Below are positions 21,541 to 32,065 of a DNA stretch of 64,000 bases, in pieces. The notes below the pieces were generated by a model. It had not been told where the DNA came from. It was given only the letters and a program-made list of their open reading frames with translations, and made no database searches. The stretch comes from Flavobacteriaceae bacterium (GTDB lineage Bacteria; Bacteroidota; Bacteroidia; Flavobacteriales; Flavobacteriaceae), in the NCBI GenBank assembly GCA_018402135.1, contig JAGYJF010000005.1, positions 62,001 through 126,000 of the forward strand, written 5' to 3'. Each line of letters begins with the position of its first letter. The first letter of the stretch is position 1. The translations under genes were made by a program, and so were the position numbers.

Positions 21541-21969
21541 TTATTGTTCAATAACACTTTTAGATTTTTTCTCTAAAACATTGTTTTGAGATGGATCAAC
21601 TACAGTTCCTTTTATTTTTAAGGCTACAGTTGGTGTTGCTGCATTAGATATAACGGTTACCGTTTTTCTAATAGGATTTACACGATTGGTATCGTACTTA
21701 ACCTGAATCTCACCACTCTCACCTGGCATGATGGGCTCTTTTGTCCATTTAGGAACGGTACAACCACAGGTCGATTTCACATCAGAAATTATCAAAGGTG
21801 CTTCGCCTGTATTGGTGAACTCGAAAGTTCTTAGGCCATCTGCTCCCTTTTCAATGGTTCCATAATCAATTGTTTCGGTTTTGAATTCGATTTTAGCTAC
21901 TTTATTTTGGGCAAAAACACCAATACTCAGTAAACCAAAAAACAACATTGTAATTACATTTTTCATCAC
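21541..21969 (-). CDS. DUF1573 domain protein
   Basis: FKTETIDYGTIEKGADGLRTFEFTNTGEAPLIISDVKSTCGCTVPKW. Confidence 0.88.
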   Translation of the reverse strand: MMKNVITMLFFGLLSIGVFAQNKVAKIEFKTETIDYGTIEKGADGLRTFEFTNTGEAPLIISDVKSTCGCTVPKWTKEPIMPGESGEIQVKYDTNRVNPIRKTVTVISNAATPTVALKIKGTVVDPSQNNVLEKKSKSVIEQ

Positions 21970-22150
21970 TTCATTTTTAATTGTTAAGATAAAATTACTT
22001 TCTTTTTATGTTTTAGCAAAATAAATTAGACGTATAACCACAAATTAATTTTTAAATGACGCTATTGCGCTACTTTAAACAGTCATTTATTTCCTAAAAA
22101 AATAAATATAAGTACTTTTGCCTACTATATATCAAAAACAATACCAAAGC

Positions 22151-24781
22151 ATGGAAATCCCATTACAATATAATGCAAATCAGGTAGAACAAAAGTGGTA
22201 TGACTACTGGATGCAGAACGATTATTTTAGTTCGAAACCAGATCATAGAACGCCGTATACCATTGTGATTCCGCCTCCAAATGTCACTGGGATTTTACAT
22301 ATGGGACACATGCTCAACAATACCATTCAAGATGTATTGATCAGGAGGGCGCGTTTACAAGGTAAAAATGCGTGTTGGGTGCCAGGAACAGACCATGCGT
22401 CTATCGCTACCGAAGCAAAGGTAGTAGCCAAGCTAAAAGCTGAAGGCATTGATAAGAATAAACTGAGCAGAACAGAATTTTTAGAGCATGCTTGGGACTG
22501 GACCCATGAATATGGCGGCGTTATTTTAGAACAATTAAAGAAACTGGGATGTTCCTGCGATTGGAATCGCACAAAATTTACCATGGATCCAGATATGAGT
22601 GCATCGGTTATTAAGGTGTTTGTTGATTTATATAACAAAGGGCTAATCTACAGAGGATACCGTATGGTGAATTGGGATCCGGAAGCAAAAACCACCTTGT
22701 CGGAAGAGGAAGTTGAGTATGTTGATCAGGAAGGTAAGTTGTATTATATTAATTATAAAATTGAAGGTTCTTCAGATACATTAACCATCGCTACCACACG
22801 TCCGGAAACCATTTTGGGCGACACGGCAATTTGCATAAATCCAAACGATGAGCGCTTTAACCATTTAAAAGGGAAAAAGGCAATTGTACCAATCTGCGAT
22901 AGAGTTATTCCAATAATTGAAGATGATTATGTAGATATGGAATTTGGAACCGGTTGCTTAAAAGTAACGCCAGCACACGATGAAAACGACAAAACTTTAG
23001 GCGATAAACACCAGTTAGAAATTATCGATATTTTTAATGACGATGCCACGCTCAATAGTTATGGTTTACATTATGAAGGAAAAGACAGATTTGATGTTAG
23101 AACACTTATCGTAAAGGAACTGCAATCTTTAGATGCGTTGTTTAAAGTTGAAAACCACACCAATAGAGTTGGAATATCCGAACGTACTAAGGCGATTATT
23201 GAACCACGATTGTCGGACCAATGGTTTTTAAAAATGGAAGATTTGGCACAACCAGCGCTAAAGGCTGTTTTGGAAGATGAAACCGTGAAACTCTTTCCAA
23301 AGCGATTCAATAACACCTATAGACATTGGATGGAAAATATACGTGATTGGAATATATCGCGACAATTACTTTGGGGGCAGCAAATTCCGGCTTTTTATTA
23401 TGGAGACGGCGCAGACGATTTTGTGGTAGCCGAAACCATCGAAAATGCTTTACAGCTTGCAAAAGATAAATATACCAATCCTAATTTAACTGAGCATGAC
23501 CTCAAGCAAGATTCAGATGTTTTAGATACATGGTTTTCCTCTTGGTTATGGCCCATAAGTGTTTTTGATGGTATCAATAATCCTGACAATGCCGATATTA
23601 ATTATTACTACCCAACCAACGATTTGGTTACTGGCCCAGACATTTTGTTTTTCTGGGTTGCGAGAATGATTGTAGCGGGATTAGAATTTAAAAAAGAAGT
23701 CCCATTTGAAAATGTGTATCTAACAGGTTTGGTAAGAGACAAACAACGACGTAAAATGTCTAAATCTCTAGGCAATAGTCCAGATGCGCTAAAATTAATT
23801 GAAGAATATGGTGCAGACGGTGTTAGAGTTGGATTGCTATTAAGTTCAGCAGCTGGGAATGATTTACTCTTTGATGAAAGTTTATGCAATCAAGGTAAAG
23901 GATTTGCTAATAAAATATGGAATGCCTTTAGGCTCGTAAACGGCTGGGAAGTTACTGACATTGAGCAACCGGAATCGTCTCAAATTGCCATTTCATGGTA
24001 CCAATCTAAATTTCAAAGTGCACTTACCGAAATTGAAGATAACTATGATAAATTTAGACTTTCCGATGCTTTAATGACCATTTATAAGTTGATTTGGGAC
24101 GACTTCTGTTCATGGTTATTAGAAATGATTAAGCCAGCTTACCAGCAGCCTATTGATTCTAAAACCTTAGCTGATGTTAAAGCAATTTTTGAAGAAAATT
24201 TAAAAATACTACATCCGTTTATGCCGTTTTTAACTGAAGAAATTTGGCAATTAATGGAAAACAGAACCGCAGACGAAGCTTTAATTATAGCGACTTATCC
24301 AGAGGCTAGAAAATTTGATGTTAAACTAATTTCGGATTTCGAAATATTAAAGGAAGTTGTTTCTGGTATAAGAACCATAAGAAAGGATAAAAATATCTCC
24401 TTTAAAGATGCTATAGATATGGCGGTAATTAACAACGATAGTTTTTCTTCTGATTACAATTCGATAATTGAAAAATTAGGAAATGTCACGGCAATTAATG
24501 AGGTAAATTCTGCTCCTGATCGTGCTTTGAGTTTTAGGGTAAATAGTAACGAGTATTTTATTCCGATAGCAGGATCGGTCAATACCGAAGAGGAAATAGA
24601 AAAGCTACAGGCAGAATTAACCTATACTCAAGGGTTTTTAAAATCGGTACAGGCTAAGCTTTCTAATGATCGATTTGTGAACAATGCACCAGCTGCGGTT
24701 ATTGATAATGAGCGTAAAAAAGAGGCTGATGCTTTGGCTAAAATTGAAACCATTAGCGCAAGTCTTCAGAACTTAAAATAA
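22151..24781 (+). CDS. valS: valyl-tRNA synthetase
   Basis: PPPNVTGILHMGHML (HIGH), RRKMSKSLGNSPD (KMSKS); start MEIPLQYN at 22151 preferred over 22118. Confidence 0.97.
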   Translation: MEIPLQYNANQVEQKWYDYWMQNDYFSSKPDHRTPYTIVIPPPNVTGILHMGHMLNNTIQDVLIRRARLQGKNACWVPGTDHASIATEAKVVAKLKAEGIDKNKLSRTEFLEHAWDWTHEYGGVILEQLKKLGCSCDWNRTKFTMDPDMSASVIKVFVDLYNKGLIYRGYRMVNWDPEAKTTLSEEEVEYVDQEGKLYYINYKIEGSSDTLTIATTRPETILGDTAICINPNDERFNHLKGKKAIVPICDRVIPIIEDDYVDMEFGTGCLKVTPAHDENDKTLGDKHQLEIIDIFNDDATLNSYGLHYEGKDRFDVRTLIVKELQSLDALFKVENHTNRVGISERTKAIIEPRLSDQWFLKMEDLAQPALKAVLEDETVKLFPKRFNNTYRHWMENIRDWNISRQLLWGQQIPAFYYGDGADDFVVAETIENALQLAKDKYTNPNLTEHDLKQDSDVLDTWFSSWLWPISVFDGINNPDNADINYYYPTNDLVTGPDILFFWVARMIVAGLEFKKEVPFENVYLTGLVRDKQRRKMSKSLGNSPDALKLIEEYGADGVRVGLLLSSAAGNDLLFDESLCNQGKGFANKIWNAFRLVNGWEVTDIEQPESSQIAISWYQSKFQSALTEIEDNYDKFRLSDALMTIYKLIWDDFCSWLLEMIKPAYQQPIDSKTLADVKAIFEENLKILHPFMPFLTEEIWQLMENRTADEALIIATYPEARKFDVKLISDFEILKEVVSGIRTIRKDKNISFKDAIDMAVINNDSFSSDYNSIIEKLGNVTAINEVNSAPDRALSFRVNSNEYFIPIAGSVNTEEEIEKLQAELTYTQGFLKSVQAKLSNDRFVNNAPAAVIDNERKKEADALAKIETISASLQNLK

Positions 24782-24806
24782 ATTTTTATTTTAAGTTAAA
24801 TAAGGC

Positions 24807-26087
24807 TTACCATTCATTTATTTTATTGGCATCGAGCTTTATAAAAATAAATAGCATGATGGTAAAGGCCCAAAGTCCTGAGCCGCCATAGCTAAAAAAG
24901 GGTAAAGGAATTCCAATAGTTGGAATGAGGCCCATCACCATACCTATGTTTATTGTAAAATGAACAAAGAAAATGGAGGCAATACAGTAGCCATACACAC
25001 GGCTAAAGTGATTTTTTTGAGCCTCAGCCAAGAACAAAATTCTAATAATAAGTAGTACAAATATAAGCACTACGAATGCGCTCCCAAAAAAGCCCCATTC
25101 TTCGCCCACGGTGCTAAATATGTAATCGGTGTGTTGTTCTGGCACAAATTTGCCAGTGGTTCTGGTTCCTTCCATAAAGCCCTTACCGCTTAAACCGCCG
25201 CTACTGATAGCTTTTTCAGATTCGTTGAGGTTGTAGAGAATGGTACGTTTCATTTCCTCTAGTTTTTGAGGGTCTTTTTCTAAGCGCAACCAAAGTTCAA
25301 TTCTGTCTTTTTGATGCGGTTTTAACATGTTTTTATAAAACTGTTGAATACCAACTGAAATCACCGCTATCAGCACAAACGCTCCAAAAAGTTGTAAAAT
25401 TTGTCCTCTTTTTTTTCGTCTCGAGGCATAGACTAAAATCAAAACTATGCCAAAAATTAAGAGTGTGGCTATGATGCCAAATTTCAAGGTAAATACACTT
25501 ATTAATAACAAGGTTATGACAATAATTAGGTATATTTGTTGAATCCCCTCTCGATATAGTACAAAGAAAAATGCAGCATATACCACGGTACTACCCGTGT
25601 CATTTTGTAATAAAATCAGAAGTGCTGGAAGGGCGATAATTAAAAGTAGTTTTAGCTGATCTTTTATAGATTTTAAGTTGGTTTCTAAATCGCTTATATA
25701 CTTTGCCACTGCAAGCGATGTTGCAAACTTGGCAAATTCACTAGGTTGAATGGTGATACCACCAATACCATACCAAGATATAGCACCGTTTACTTCCTTA
25801 CCAAAAATAAACAATCCCAATAATGAAATGATGGAAGCCAAATAAATTATACTGGCAAAGCGCTCATAAAATTTTGCTTCTATGGAGAGAATTACGGCAA
25901 TTAATCCAAAAGTTAAAAAAATGAATATAAGCTGTTTTCCGTAAGGTTCGTTCATGTCGAAATAACTAATCACTTCACCACTATGTGAAGCAGACATGAT
26001 GTTAATCCAACCAAAAAAAACCAGAATCAAAAACAGAAAAATGGTTATCCAGTCAAATTTAAAATGTCTTTGGTTTTCGCGGCTCAC
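24807..26087 (-). CDS. rodA: rod-shape-determining protein RodA (SEDS family)
   Basis: multi-TM; IQPSEFAKFATSLAVAKY, GIPLPFFSYGGSGL. Confidence 0.95.
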   Translation of the reverse strand: MSRENQRHFKFDWITIFLFLILVFFGWINIMSASHSGEVISYFDMNEPYGKQLIFIFLTFGLIAVILSIEAKFYERFASIIYLASIISLLGLFIFGKEVNGAISWYGIGGITIQPSEFAKFATSLAVAKYISDLETNLKSIKDQLKLLLIIALPALLILLQNDTGSTVVYAAFFFVLYREGIQQIYLIIVITLLLISVFTLKFGIIATLLIFGIVLILVYASRRKKRGQILQLFGAFVLIAVISVGIQQFYKNMLKPHQKDRIELWLRLEKDPQKLEEMKRTILYNLNESEKAISSGGLSGKGFMEGTRTTGKFVPEQHTDYIFSTVGEEWGFFGSAFVVLIFVLLIIRILFLAEAQKNHFSRVYGYCIASIFFVHFTINIGMVMGLIPTIGIPLPFFSYGGSGLWAFTIMLFIFIKLDANKINEW

Positions 26088-27976
26088 TGTTTTAAATCTA
26101 TCACTTTTAGGGTGGTTTCTCTATTTATTTTGAATGGTTGACCGGATTGTGGTTTTTTATATTCGTCCTCTAATGAATGGGTTAAAATCCATCGCTCCAT
26201 ATCGGTACGGGTAATTTCGCCTTTGATGTATTTTTCAATCATTAAACTCGCAATTCTGCCGGCAAATCGACTTCCCCAATAGCCGTTTTCCACAAAAACA
26301 GCAATGGCAATCGTTGGATTGTCTTTAGGCGCAAAAGCAACAAATATTGAATGGTCGGTAAGTTGTGTTTTAATGTCGTCTATCTTAACGAAGTTTTCAG
26401 CAGTACCTGTTTTTCCACAAATTTCTATTCCCGGCACTTTAAGACTTTGGGCGGTACCTTTGTTATACACATCAAACATACCTTGCACTACTGGCTCAAA
26501 ATGTTGTTTTTCGATGGTGGTGTAGTTTGGTGTGGTAAATTTTGGGTCTATGATTTCACCTTCAATATTTTTGATGATGTGCGGCGTAAAATAATAACCT
26601 CTATTACCTATTGCCGCGGCCATATTGGCTAGCTGTATGGGCGTTGCTTCTACTTCACCTTGACCAATGGCATTTGAAACTACATAAGTAGAACCCCACC
26701 TGTTTTCACCATAACCACGATTGTAAAAATCGCCATCAGGAATTCTGCCTGGTCTTCCAACCGATAAATCATTATTTAAAAATTCGCCCAATCCAAAACT
26801 TTTGGCATGATCGCTCCAAACATTCATTCCTTTAGCTGGATCACGGTATTTATCAATAATTCTTCTATATACATTTACAAAATAGGCATTGCAAGATTCT
26901 GCTATACCAGCATTCATGCTCACTGGGGAACTGTGACTATGACAGCCAGTGAGTCGTCTCCCATTGTAATAATAGCCTAATCTACAGCCAAAACTTTCGT
27001 TGGTAGTAACAACGTTTTCTTGCAGTCCGATTAGTGCATTAATAACCTTAAACGGCGATCCGGGCGCGTATTGTGCTTGCAAACCTCTGTCGAATAATGG
27101 TTTTGCGATTGAATCTCTGTACAACTGGTTAAAGTTTTTTGAACGATCTCTTCCCACTAATAAATTAGGATTGTAGGAAGGCGATGACACCATTGCTAAA
27201 ATTTGACCGGTTGCGGGCTCAATAGCAATGATACCACCGCGTTTGTGTTTCATCAGTAATTCGCCGTATTGCTGAAGTGTTGCATCAATAGTGATAGTAA
27301 TGTCTTTTCCAGGTTCGGGTAGTGTGTCATAAACAGCATTTTTGTAAGGACCAATATCCCGGTTAAAACGGTCTTTCTGTATGAATTTAATACCTTTTTT
27401 ACCTTTAAGAATGTCTTCATAGGACAACTCTATACCTTGTTTTCCAATTAAATCACCCATATTGTAATACGGGTTTCGTTTAATAATAGCATCGTTTACT
27501 TCGCCGATATCTCCAAGAACATTAGCGCCAATGGTTGTTTGATAAGAGCGTAAGGAGCGCTTTTGAATGTAAAAACCTTCGTATTTTCTTAATTTTTCTT
27601 GTAAGGTGGCGTAATCTTCTTTTGATAGCTGTGGAATGAAAACAGAAGGTAAACGCGGTGAATACGTATAGGCCTTTTTATAAATTCTAGTAAAATCTTC
27701 TTTTGTAATATTTAATATTTGACAAAATTCGGCAGTGTCTAATGGCTTTACTTCTCTTGGAATAAGCATTAAATCATAGGATGGTTGATTGGCTACCAAT
27801 AATGTCCCATTTCGGTCGTACACATAACCCCTTTTAGGATAATCGTAAACCTTTCTTATGGCATTATCTTCATAAATGTTATACTCACTGGTGTTGTAGA
27901 CCTGTAAATAGAACAATCGGCCAATAAAACTCAGTCCAACAAGTATAACCACCGAAAATAGTAATAATTTTCTCAT
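26084..27976 (-). CDS. mrdA: penicillin-binding protein 2
   Basis: transpeptidase motifs SPFK (APGSPFKVINALI), SCN, KTGTAEN; next to rodA. Confidence 0.95.
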   Translation of the reverse strand: MRKLLLFSVVILVGLSFIGRLFYLQVYNTSEYNIYEDNAIRKVYDYPKRGYVYDRNGTLLVANQPSYDLMLIPREVKPLDTAEFCQILNITKEDFTRIYKKAYTYSPRLPSVFIPQLSKEDYATLQEKLRKYEGFYIQKRSLRSYQTTIGANVLGDIGEVNDAIIKRNPYYNMGDLIGKQGIELSYEDILKGKKGIKFIQKDRFNRDIGPYKNAVYDTLPEPGKDITITIDATLQQYGELLMKHKRGGIIAIEPATGQILAMVSSPSYNPNLLVGRDRSKNFNQLYRDSIAKPLFDRGLQAQYAPGSPFKVINALIGLQENVVTTNESFGCRLGYYYNGRRLTGCHSHSSPVSMNAGIAESCNAYFVNVYRRIIDKYRDPAKGMNVWSDHAKSFGLGEFLNNDLSVGRPGRIPDGDFYNRGYGENRWGSTYVVSNAIGQGEVEATPIQLANMAAAIGNRGYYFTPHIIKNIEGEIIDPKFTTPNYTTIEKQHFEPVVQGMFDVYNKGTAQSLKVPGIEICGKTGTAENFVKIDDIKTQLTDHSIFVAFAPKDNPTIAIAVFVENGYWGSRFAGRIASLMIEKYIKGEITRTDMERWILTHSLEDEYKKPQSGQPFKINRETTLKVIDLKQ

Positions 27977-28479
27977 CGCCGTTTTCTACTAAAAATTATA
28001 TTTGTAATTAAACATACTATAATCGTAAAAATACTACTGAAAACCACTTTTTTTAATAGTTCTATGATTTCTGAAAAGTTAAAAAACTCTAAACTGAAAA
28101 GCACTAAGTGATGCGTAACTACACCAATTGTCACATAGGTTATAAAACTTCCAAACTCTGACTGATTAAATTTAATACCTTGATGATCGTATAACATTCC
28201 GAACGAAAATTTTAACATAGGCGGTCTGGCATATGCTAAAAAAACTGAAGCGGCGGCATGCACTCCACCTGAGTCAGAAAAAATATCAACACACAAACCT
28301 AAAAGAAAACTTAAGAACAAAAATAACACGCGATTATTGCTTGTGGGATAGGTTAAAATAAACAATATGTAAATAAATGGGTTGATATATCCTAAAAAAT
28401 TGATGTGATTAAGTACCAAACCTTGCGCAAGAATCAGCAGTAAAAACGACACTATTTTCGTGATTGCAAGGTTATTCAT
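27973..28479 (-). CDS. mreD: rod shape-determining protein MreD
   Basis: 168 aa multi-TM in mreBCD context. Confidence 0.85.
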   Translation of the reverse strand: MNNLAITKIVSFLLLILAQGLVLNHINFLGYINPFIYILFILTYPTSNNRVLFLFLSFLLGLCVDIFSDSGGVHAAASVFLAYARPPMLKFSFGMLYDHQGIKFNQSEFGSFITYVTIGVVTHHLVLFSLEFFNFSEIIELLKKVVFSSIFTIIVCLITNIIFSRKRR

Positions 28480-29290
28480 TATCGATTTCTAATGATTTAA
28501 TTTCTTTGGAATCTTTATTTTCTACAACGTAAACATGGCCGATATTGGTCATATCATTAAACAATTCAACATCTATAGAGTAAGTATCACCGCCAGGGTC
28601 TAGATTAATTTTATTAATTACCCCAATTAAAATTCCTTTAGGAAAAATAGTAGATTGTCCACCTGTTATAATCGTATCGCCATTTTTCACAGGTGCAAAT
28701 TTAGAAACATCAACCATCTGAACTATTTGAGCAGACTTAGCATTCCAACGCAGAGAGCCGATATGACTGCTGTTTTTTATTTGCGCGTTTATACGGCTTT
28801 TTATATTTAAAATAGATTGTACTCTTGAGTAGCCATTGGTGGTCGCGTCAATAATTCCTATAATTCCTTTGGATGTGAACACCCCAAAATCTTGGCTAAT
28901 ACCATCTTTCGAACCTTTATTAATGGTTAAATAATTGTTGTTTGAAGCATAACTATTTTTGTAAACTTGAGCCGAATAAATTACATAGTTTCCAGAAATA
29001 TTAACGGAATCAGAAGTTGAAATGACTTCTGTTTGAGTTTGGTTTAGTAACTGGCTTCGTAAGTTTTTATTTTCTTCTATAAGCAGTTCGTTATCTTTTT
29101 TCAATCCGAAGTACTGTGTAATACTAAACTTGGTTTCAAATAGGCTTCCACTAATAAAATTTGCAGAATTTAAGAACTTACTTCTATGATAGTCGTGATT
29201 TTGAATGGTGAGTGCGATGGACAAACCAAATAATAACATGAACATAAGAAATGTTTTATTTCTTAGTACAAAGTTTATAATTTGTTGCAT
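28472..29290 (-). CDS. mreC: rod shape-determining protein MreC
   Basis: 272 aa; TM + coiled coil + GSKDGISQDFGVFTSKGIIGII. Confidence 0.93.
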   Translation of the reverse strand: MQQIINFVLRNKTFLMFMLLFGLSIALTIQNHDYHRSKFLNSANFISGSLFETKFSITQYFGLKKDNELLIEENKNLRSQLLNQTQTEVISTSDSVNISGNYVIYSAQVYKNSYASNNNYLTINKGSKDGISQDFGVFTSKGIIGIIDATTNGYSRVQSILNIKSRINAQIKNSSHIGSLRWNAKSAQIVQMVDVSKFAPVKNGDTIITGGQSTIFPKGILIGVINKINLDPGGDTYSIDVELFNDMTNIGHVYVVENKDSKEIKSLEIDNE

Positions 29291-29299
29291 GTTACACTA

Positions 29300-30328
29300 T
29301 TATTTAATCAATATGCTTTTGAATTTGGCGAGGTTTTTAAGCGTAATACCTGTGCCGCGCACAACGGCACGTAAAGGATCTTCGGCAATGTACACAGGTA
29401 GATCGGTTTTTTGGGAAAGTCGTTTGTCTAATCCTCTTAACATAGATCCACCACCAGCAAGGTAAATGCCAGTATTATAAATATCTGCGGCTAATTCTGG
29501 TGGTGTTTGCGATAAGGTTTCCATGACTGAGTCTTCAATACGAAGAATAGACTTATCTAATGCCTTGGCTATTTCGCGGTATGAGATTTGAACCTGCTTA
29601 GGTTTCCCGGTTAACAAATCACGACCTTGAACGCTCATTTCGTCAGGAGGTAATTCTAAATCTTCAGTTGCGGCACCAATTTGAATTTTAATTTTTTCAG
29701 CGGTTCTTTCACCAACATAAAGGTTGTGTTGGGTTCGCATATAATATACAATATCGTTCGTGAAAACGTCGCCAGCAACTTTAACAGATTTGTCGCAAAC
29801 AATGCCACCAAGAGCGATCACCGCTATTTCGGTAGTACCACCGCCAATATCTACAATCATATTTCCTTTAGGCTGCATAATGTCTATCCCAATACCTATG
29901 GCGGCAGCCATGGGTTCGTGAATTAAATAAACTTCTTTACCGTTAACGCGTTCGCACGATTCTTTTACAGCACGCATTTCTACCTCTGTAATTCCTGAAG
30001 GAATACATACTACCATACGTAAAGCTGGCGTAAACCATTTCTTTTTTAAGGCAGGTATATTCTTAATAAACATGCTAATCATTTCTTCAGAAGCTGCAAA
30101 ATCTGCAATAACACCGTCTTTTAAAGGTCGGATAGTTTTAATATTTTCGTGGGTTTTACCTTGCATCATATTCGCTTCTTGACCGACATGGGTGATTTTC
30201 CCAGTGATACGATCTCGTGCTACAATCGATGGTGCGTCTACAACTACTTTGTCATTGTGAATAATAAGAGTGTTAGCCGTTCCTAAATCAATGGCTATCT
30301 CTTCGGTTAAGAAATCAAAAAATCCCAT
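29300..30328 (-). CDS. mreB: rod shape-determining protein MreB
   Basis: EIAIDLGTANTLI, VDIGGGTTEIAVI. Confidence 0.97.
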   Translation of the reverse strand: MGFFDFLTEEIAIDLGTANTLIIHNDKVVVDAPSIVARDRITGKITHVGQEANMMQGKTHENIKTIRPLKDGVIADFAASEEMISMFIKNIPALKKKWFTPALRMVVCIPSGITEVEMRAVKESCERVNGKEVYLIHEPMAAAIGIGIDIMQPKGNMIVDIGGGTTEIAVIALGGIVCDKSVKVAGDVFTNDIVYYMRTQHNLYVGERTAEKIKIQIGAATEDLELPPDEMSVQGRDLLTGKPKQVQISYREIAKALDKSILRIEDSVMETLSQTPPELAADIYNTGIYLAGGGSMLRGLDKRLSQKTDLPVYIAEDPLRAVVRGTGITLKNLAKFKSILIK

Positions 30329-30391
30329 GGGCTATTAGTAAAATATTGAAAGGTTTAGTTGTATAACGATATAGTTGTAAAAATAGTAAAA

Positions 30392-31924
30392 TTAATGTTT
30401 AAAATGACGTATTCCTGTAAATACCATACTTATATTGTTCGCATTGCAATAGTCGATACTTAGTTCATCTTTTATCGAGCCGCCAGGCTGAATAACCGAT
30501 GTAATACCTGCGTTTCCAGCAATTTCAACACAATCTGGAAATGGGAAAAAGGCATCACTTGCCATCACGGCGCCCTTCAAATCAAAATTAAAAGAAACTG
30601 CCTTATGAATGGCCTGATTTAAGGCATCAACACGACTGGTTTGTCCGGTACCGCTAGCGCACAATTGTTTGTTTTTTGCCAGAACAATGGTATTGGACTT
30701 TGTGTGTTTACAAATTTTTGAAGCAAAAATCAAGTCTTCGAGTTCCTGACTATTAGGTTTTTCGTCAGTTTGATACGATAGCTTTTCAAGGGTATCGGTT
30801 AACAGATCTTTGTCTTGAACCAAAACGCCATTTAAGCAAGTTCTTACGTTTGTATCGGGTAATTTAGCATCTTTTTGAATTAATAAAATTCGGTTTTTCT
30901 TTGAGGCTAAAATTGCTTGAGCTGCCGGGTCAAAAGCAGGTGCAATTACTACTTCGCAGAATAATGAATTTATCAAATTTGCAGTCGCTTCGTCTACAGT
31001 TGTGTTGGCAATAAGAATACCTCCAAAGGCAGAAACCGGATCGCCTGCCAACGCATCTGCGTAAGCTTCTTTTAAACTTGGTCTGGTAGCGATACCACAG
31101 GCATTATTGTGTTTAAGAATAGCGAATGTTGGTGGATCGTTCTTAAATTCATTCATTAAATTCACAGCGGCATCAACATCTAAAAGGTTATTATAGCTCA
31201 ATTCTTTTCCATGAAGTTTGGTAAACATGGCTTCAAAATTGCCAAAGAAATAGCCTCTTTGATGTGGATTTTCACCATAACGCAACACTTGGCCTTTAGT
31301 CTCACTAAGTTTTAGGGTAGCAATCTCATGGTTTTTGTTGAAGTAATTGAAAATTGCTGAATCATAATGTGATGAGATATTAAAGGATTTTGCGGCAAAA
31401 TGTTTTCTGTCTAGTTCTGCAGTTGTACCATTGCTGGTTGAAATTAACTCTAAAAATTCCTGATAATCGTTTACTGAAGACACACAAATAACGTCTTTAT
31501 AATTTTTGGCAGCGGCTCGAATAAGTGAAATACCGCCAATATCAATTTTTTCGATGATATCATCATGACTGGCGCCAGAGTTGACCGTTTTTTCAAACGG
31601 ATATAAATCAACAATAACTAAATCTATTTGAGGAATATCAAAAGCTTCCAGTTCTTGTACATCACTTTCAACATTCTGTCGGTTTAAAATACCTCCAAAA
31701 ATTTTGGGATGTAAGGTTTTAACACGACCACCTAAAATGGATGGATAGGAGGTAAGGTCTTCTACAGCAATAACATCGTAACCAAGATCTTTTATAAATT
31801 GTTCAGTACCGCCTGTTGAATATAAAGTAACATTTAAGTCGCTTAACGTTTTAATAATGGGTGCCAAACCGTCTTTACTAAAAACAGATATTAATGCCGA
31901 TGAAATTTTTTTTGGGTTGCTCAT
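30392..31924 (-). CDS. purH: bifunctional AICAR transformylase/IMP cyclohydrolase
   Basis: LYSTGGTEQFIKDLG, GGRVKTLHPKIFGGIL, LRYGENPHQ, KHNNACG. Confidence 0.96.
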   Translation of the reverse strand: MSNPKKISSALISVFSKDGLAPIIKTLSDLNVTLYSTGGTEQFIKDLGYDVIAVEDLTSYPSILGGRVKTLHPKIFGGILNRQNVESDVQELEAFDIPQIDLVIVDLYPFEKTVNSGASHDDIIEKIDIGGISLIRAAAKNYKDVICVSSVNDYQEFLELISTSNGTTAELDRKHFAAKSFNISSHYDSAIFNYFNKNHEIATLKLSETKGQVLRYGENPHQRGYFFGNFEAMFTKLHGKELSYNNLLDVDAAVNLMNEFKNDPPTFAILKHNNACGIATRPSLKEAYADALAGDPVSAFGGILIANTTVDEATANLINSLFCEVVIAPAFDPAAQAILASKKNRILLIQKDAKLPDTNVRTCLNGVLVQDKDLLTDTLEKLSYQTDEKPNSQELEDLIFASKICKHTKSNTIVLAKNKQLCASGTGQTSRVDALNQAIHKAVSFNFDLKGAVMASDAFFPFPDCVEIAGNAGITSVIQPGGSIKDELSIDYCNANNISMVFTGIRHFKH

Positions 31925-32065
31925 TGGGTTGTATTGTGATTTTTAAAGTGCAAAAGTACATATTATAACACTTAAAATTGAGGCTTTACCAACACTTTGT
32001 TTAAGATTTTTGTAACAATCAATTGTTGAAAACGTCCTATCTTTAACTTTATAAAATTAGCCTAT

